Source of the DNA: Pontibacter sp. HSC-36F09
GTDB taxonomy: Bacteria > Bacteroidota > Bacteroidia > Cytophagales > Hymenobacteraceae
Direction of reading: 5' to 3'
NCBI RefSeq assembly: GCF_024171605.1
Contig: NZ_JALKAA010000004.1
Coordinates: forward strand, 1 to 64,000
Length of the DNA stretch: 64,000 nucleotides
The notes under the pieces were generated by a model. That model made no database searches. It was not told the origin of the DNA and was given only the letters and a program-made list of their open reading frames with translations. The position numbers and the translations under genes were made by a program. This document shows positions 61,475 through 64,000 of this stretch, piece by piece. Every line of letters begins with the position of its first letter. Position 1 is the stretch's first letter.

Positions 61475-64000
61475 TTATGGTCTGATGATCAGCAGGCGAC
61501 TCGTCGTGGTATTGTTTTCGTACGTCAGCTGAACAATGTAAAACCCTTCTGCCAGACCGTTCAGGTCAAAAATGGCCTCGTGCGGCATACGGCTGCGTAG
61601 TTTCAGACTAACCCGCCGTCCCATGGCATCCGTCATGAACAGGATGAGTGGGGCGTCCGCCTTCGGCAAAGCAATATGCAGTTCGTGCACAGCCGGGTTC
61701 GGGTATACCAGGAAATTGGGAGGAGCAGGAATTATAGTTTCGACTTGCTTGATCTCTATCCGCCGCGTAACAGTGTCTTCACCACAATCAGAAGAATTCG
61801 AGACAATCAGGGAAACATCATAGTTGCCAGGCAGTTCATAGGTATAGCTGGGGTGCTGCTCCGTGGAGGTGTCTCCGTTGCCAAAATTCCATCGCCAACT
61901 GCTGCCATGCTCGCTTTCATTGCGAAAGTCGATGCTCTTGCCGGGTTCCATTTGTTCTTGTGGCTGCACGATGCTAAAGCCAGCTATGGGAGAATTGGCT
62001 ACCACCAACTGGAAAGGTACCAGTGGACTGTCAAACAAGGAGTCGGCGTTGCAAACGTAGAGGATAGTGCTCGTATCGAGTGCGGTGATTTTGAAGTTGC
62101 TGCCTGCGCCTAGGAGCTTTGTTTTGGCTTCGTCAGCAAAAAACTTGAACTGTTTGCCGCCTGCTGGCGCCAGGCTGATCGAAGCACCCACACACACTGT
62201 ATCGATGATGGCCAAAGGCGCTGGCCCGGCTTTCATGACCTGGTATTTTGTGAGCGCAGCTCTGGCGTTCTGTTGAAGATGTTCCAGATCGTCGCCGGCC
62301 ACAATGGCAAACGAAACCAGTTGGCTCTGGCCCGGCGCTAATTTGTTGGCCGTCGTGCCCACGACATGGGCCACATCATTGCCGTAGCCGCTGCCCCAGG
62401 CTTTCTTCCTGGCCACGCCACCCGAAAGTGCTTTATTTTTCTCTTGTGTGCTAAAGCCGTCGGCAATTGCAAAGGTAGAGGAGCCCCCGGACAGGTTATC
62501 GATTGCGTAATAAGAAGGAGGGGTGACCGAAAGCAGACTTATACCTGCATAAGGCGATGCCTGTCCCATGTTATAGACGTATCCCATTTTCAGCGTTTCG
62601 TCCCAGTCGGCTACGTTCATGTAGGCATCCGTTATATTCCAGTCAGCGAACAGGCCGGCATGGAGCGTTTCGATCGTGTCTGGCGTGACATTGCGAATGC
62701 GGTACTCTAAAATAATATAGTCGGCGTCAGGAGACTCGCTCCAGGCCATGCCTTTGTAGCTCACCTGCACGCCTGCCTGGGCCGGAGCCGGGAATTTGTC
62801 GCGCATCACGCCACTGATCTCCTGATCCGCATCTTCTGTGTTATGGCGCAGCCGGGCAGATTTCACTGATACAAAGTCATTGTCCGTTTGCCAACTGGCA
62901 TTGCGCACATTGTCCGATATACGGTCCGGGGCAGCGGCGACCATTAACCCACCTTCAAAAATCATGGAAGTGCCGCCTTTGTAGGTGATACCGATGCCCT
63001 GTCCGAAATTATACCCGTTATACCCGAGGTTACCTTTACTGGTCAGGGTAACATGCAGGTTATTGGCCGTCAGCATCAGGTAGTCAGGGTTGACCGGTAA
63101 CTGGAAGTATTGAAAGTCCTGGTACGCGCCGTCCGCAAAACCGACTCTGAAAGTGGCCTGTGCATTGTGAGGCGCATCGGGGAGCACCACAAACCGGAAT
63201 GGCTTGCTGTGGTTGTTACTTGTCGCCAGCGTACCCATGGCACCAATGTTGAGTTCATTATCATCCAACACCTTGATAAAAGGCGAGGTTGAGGTGAGTG
63301 TTAACTTGAGGGCAGTAGTAGGGTCGAGATAATTCATCATGCTCAGGTGAATCAGCAGCGTGTCGCCGATCTGAGCCACCTTGTTGTCAACGACGCTGAA
63401 AGAAGTACAACGCACTGACTTTGCCTGAATGTCCCGAAGCGCTCTTTTCACATTCAGGCGGCCTCTGCCAAGAAGTTCGAAATAAGAAGCATTACCAGAC
63501 AGGTGATAGATATTATCTGAAGTAGCTCTCAGCCTCTCAATTACCTGCACGGCGTTGAGGTGTGGCAACTGAGAACGCAACAAAGCGGCAGCGCCTGCCA
63601 CCTGAGGAGAAGCATAAGATGTGCCATATCCTCTGCTATAAGCATCATCTCTTGAGATAGCTGTAGTATAAATACCGGAACTGGGAGCGGTAACATCAAC
63701 TTTATAATTCCAGGTTTGGCCACTGGTTTTCACATCGTTGTTAGTACCTCCTACTGAGAGTACATTCTCATAAGCTGCAGGATAAATATTAACTTTTGCA
63801 TTGGTATTACCACAAGCGGCTACAATGACCACATCACGATCAAGTGCGGCGTAATTGATGATGTCCTGTTCAAATTTAGAAGACCCTTCCCCGCCCCATG
63901 ACAGATTAATGATACTACAACCCTTGTCAGCTGCGTATACAATGGCTTCGTATCCTCCAAAGCTGCCATATTCAGTAGAAGGAAAAACCTTGATTGGTAA
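61475..64000 (-). CDS. S8 subtilisin-like peptidase with PKD and type IX sorting domains (5' end outside window)
   Basis: The frame stays open to the right edge, so the N-terminus, with the catalytic Asp and His, lies outside. Inside: SIINLSWGG, the oxyanion Asn region VAACGNTNA, and the catalytic Ser in GYGTSYASPQVAGAA (about position 63618). A long middle region with Ig-like folds follows, then a PKD domain (WRWNFGNGDTSTEQHPSYTY) and a C-terminal type A sorting signal (NFLVYPNPAVHELHIALP, ending TTTSRLLIIRP). It is a secreted or surface protease exported by the type IX system. A GTG at 63832 also opens the frame but is not the real start, since the domain begins upstream. Confidence 0.9.
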   Translation of the reverse strand, partial: LPIKVFPSTEYGSFGGYEAIVYAADKGCSIINLSWGGEGSSKFEQDIINYAALDRDVVIVAACGNTNAKVNIYPAAYENVLSVGGTNNDVKTSGQTWNYKVDVTAPSSGIYTTAISRDDAYSRGYGTSYASPQVAGAAALLRSQLPHLNAVQVIERLRATSDNIYHLSGNASYFELLGRGRLNVKRALRDIQAKSVRCTSFSVVDNKVAQIGDTLLIHLSMMNYLDPTTALKLTLTSTSPFIKVLDDNELNIGAMGTLATSNNHSKPFRFVVLPDAPHNAQATFRVGFADGAYQDFQYFQLPVNPDYLMLTANNLHVTLTSKGNLGYNGYNFGQGIGITYKGGTSMIFEGGLMVAAAPDRISDNVRNASWQTDNDFVSVKSARLRHNTEDADQEISGVMRDKFPAPAQAGVQVSYKGMAWSESPDADYIILEYRIRNVTPDTIETLHAGLFADWNITDAYMNVADWDETLKMGYVYNMGQASPYAGISLLSVTPPSYYAIDNLSGGSSTFAIADGFSTQEKNKALSGGVARKKAWGSGYGNDVAHVVGTTANKLAPGQSQLVSFAIVAGDDLEHLQQNARAALTKYQVMKAGPAPLAIIDTVCVGASISLAPAGGKQFKFFADEAKTKLLGAGSNFKITALDTSTILYVCNADSLFDSPLVPFQLVVANSPIAGFSIVQPQEQMEPGKSIDFRNESEHGSSWRWNFGNGDTSTEQHPSYTYELPGNYDVSLIVSNSSDCGEDTVTRRIEIKQVETIIPAPPNFLVYPNPAVHELHIALPKADAPLILFMTDAMGRRVSLKLRSRMPHEAIFDLNGLAEGFYIVQLTYENNTTTSRLLIIRP

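Overview
The window looks like a chromosomal segment of a Bacteroidota bacterium, most likely of the order Cytophagales, family Hymenobacteraceae (Pontibacter or a close relative). The family and genus are inference. The phylum is supported by promoters of the TTG-N19..21-TAnnTTTG type, by a type IX secretion sorting domain and a gliding-motility C-terminal domain, by a SusC-like TonB receptor with an N-terminal carboxypeptidase-like domain, by a type B succinate dehydrogenase with one cytochrome b subunit, and by the Bacteroidota form of the dcw cluster.

Layout: 1-108 is a 13-bp tandem repeat running into folA. 95-7351 holds housekeeping genes (folA, fmt, a NamZ-like muramidase, an FtsX-type permease, MscS, an M23 peptidase) interrupted by two defence- or mobility-like genes: an AT-rich GIY-YIG nuclease whose N-terminus lies in another frame, and an HNH-like/AP2 protein. 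7609-17155 is a phenylacetate region: paaE (+), a peptidase and a META/NlpE lipoprotein, then tetR-paaA-paaB-paaC-paaD (-) and an enoyl-CoA hydratase. 17200-24674 is a carotenoid cluster (crtZ, a B12-binding MerR regulator, an ECF sigma factor, crtI, crtB, an unknown exported protein, a CrtYcd-type cyclase, ispH, crtW) predicted to give hydroxylated and ketolated beta-carotene. 24845-27992 is a metal-uptake-like operon (HYC_CC_PP-like protein, TonB receptor, HMA protein). 28386-43819 is a complete dcw cluster from mraZ to ftsZ, all on +, preceded by a dense cluster of DnaA-like and MraZ-like boxes. 44218-48383 holds an FMN reductase and the sdhCAB operon. 48612-61377 carries a CHU_C-type surface protein, a DCC protein, fabD, folK, a hydrolase, a polyprenyl diphosphate synthase, a methyltransferase, a TlpA-like lipoprotein and aconitase. 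The window ends inside an S8 peptidase with PKD and sorting domains.

The most unusual signal is not a gene. The 7-mer AGGTATA (complement TATACCT) occurs about 125 times by my hand count, on both strands, in every reading frame and between genes, against about 8 expected for a random 7-mer. It forms tandem arrays, overlapping doublets and palindromes, and resembles highly iterated motifs such as HIP1 or DNA uptake sequences. Other notable signals are a canonical U UUU UUA slippery heptamer in the nuclease gene, a PaaR-type operator placed exactly in the promoter spacer of the paa regulator gene, a double-domain PaaB, and MraZ-like decamers overlapping the mraZ promoter. No rRNA, tRNA or CRISPR array was seen.
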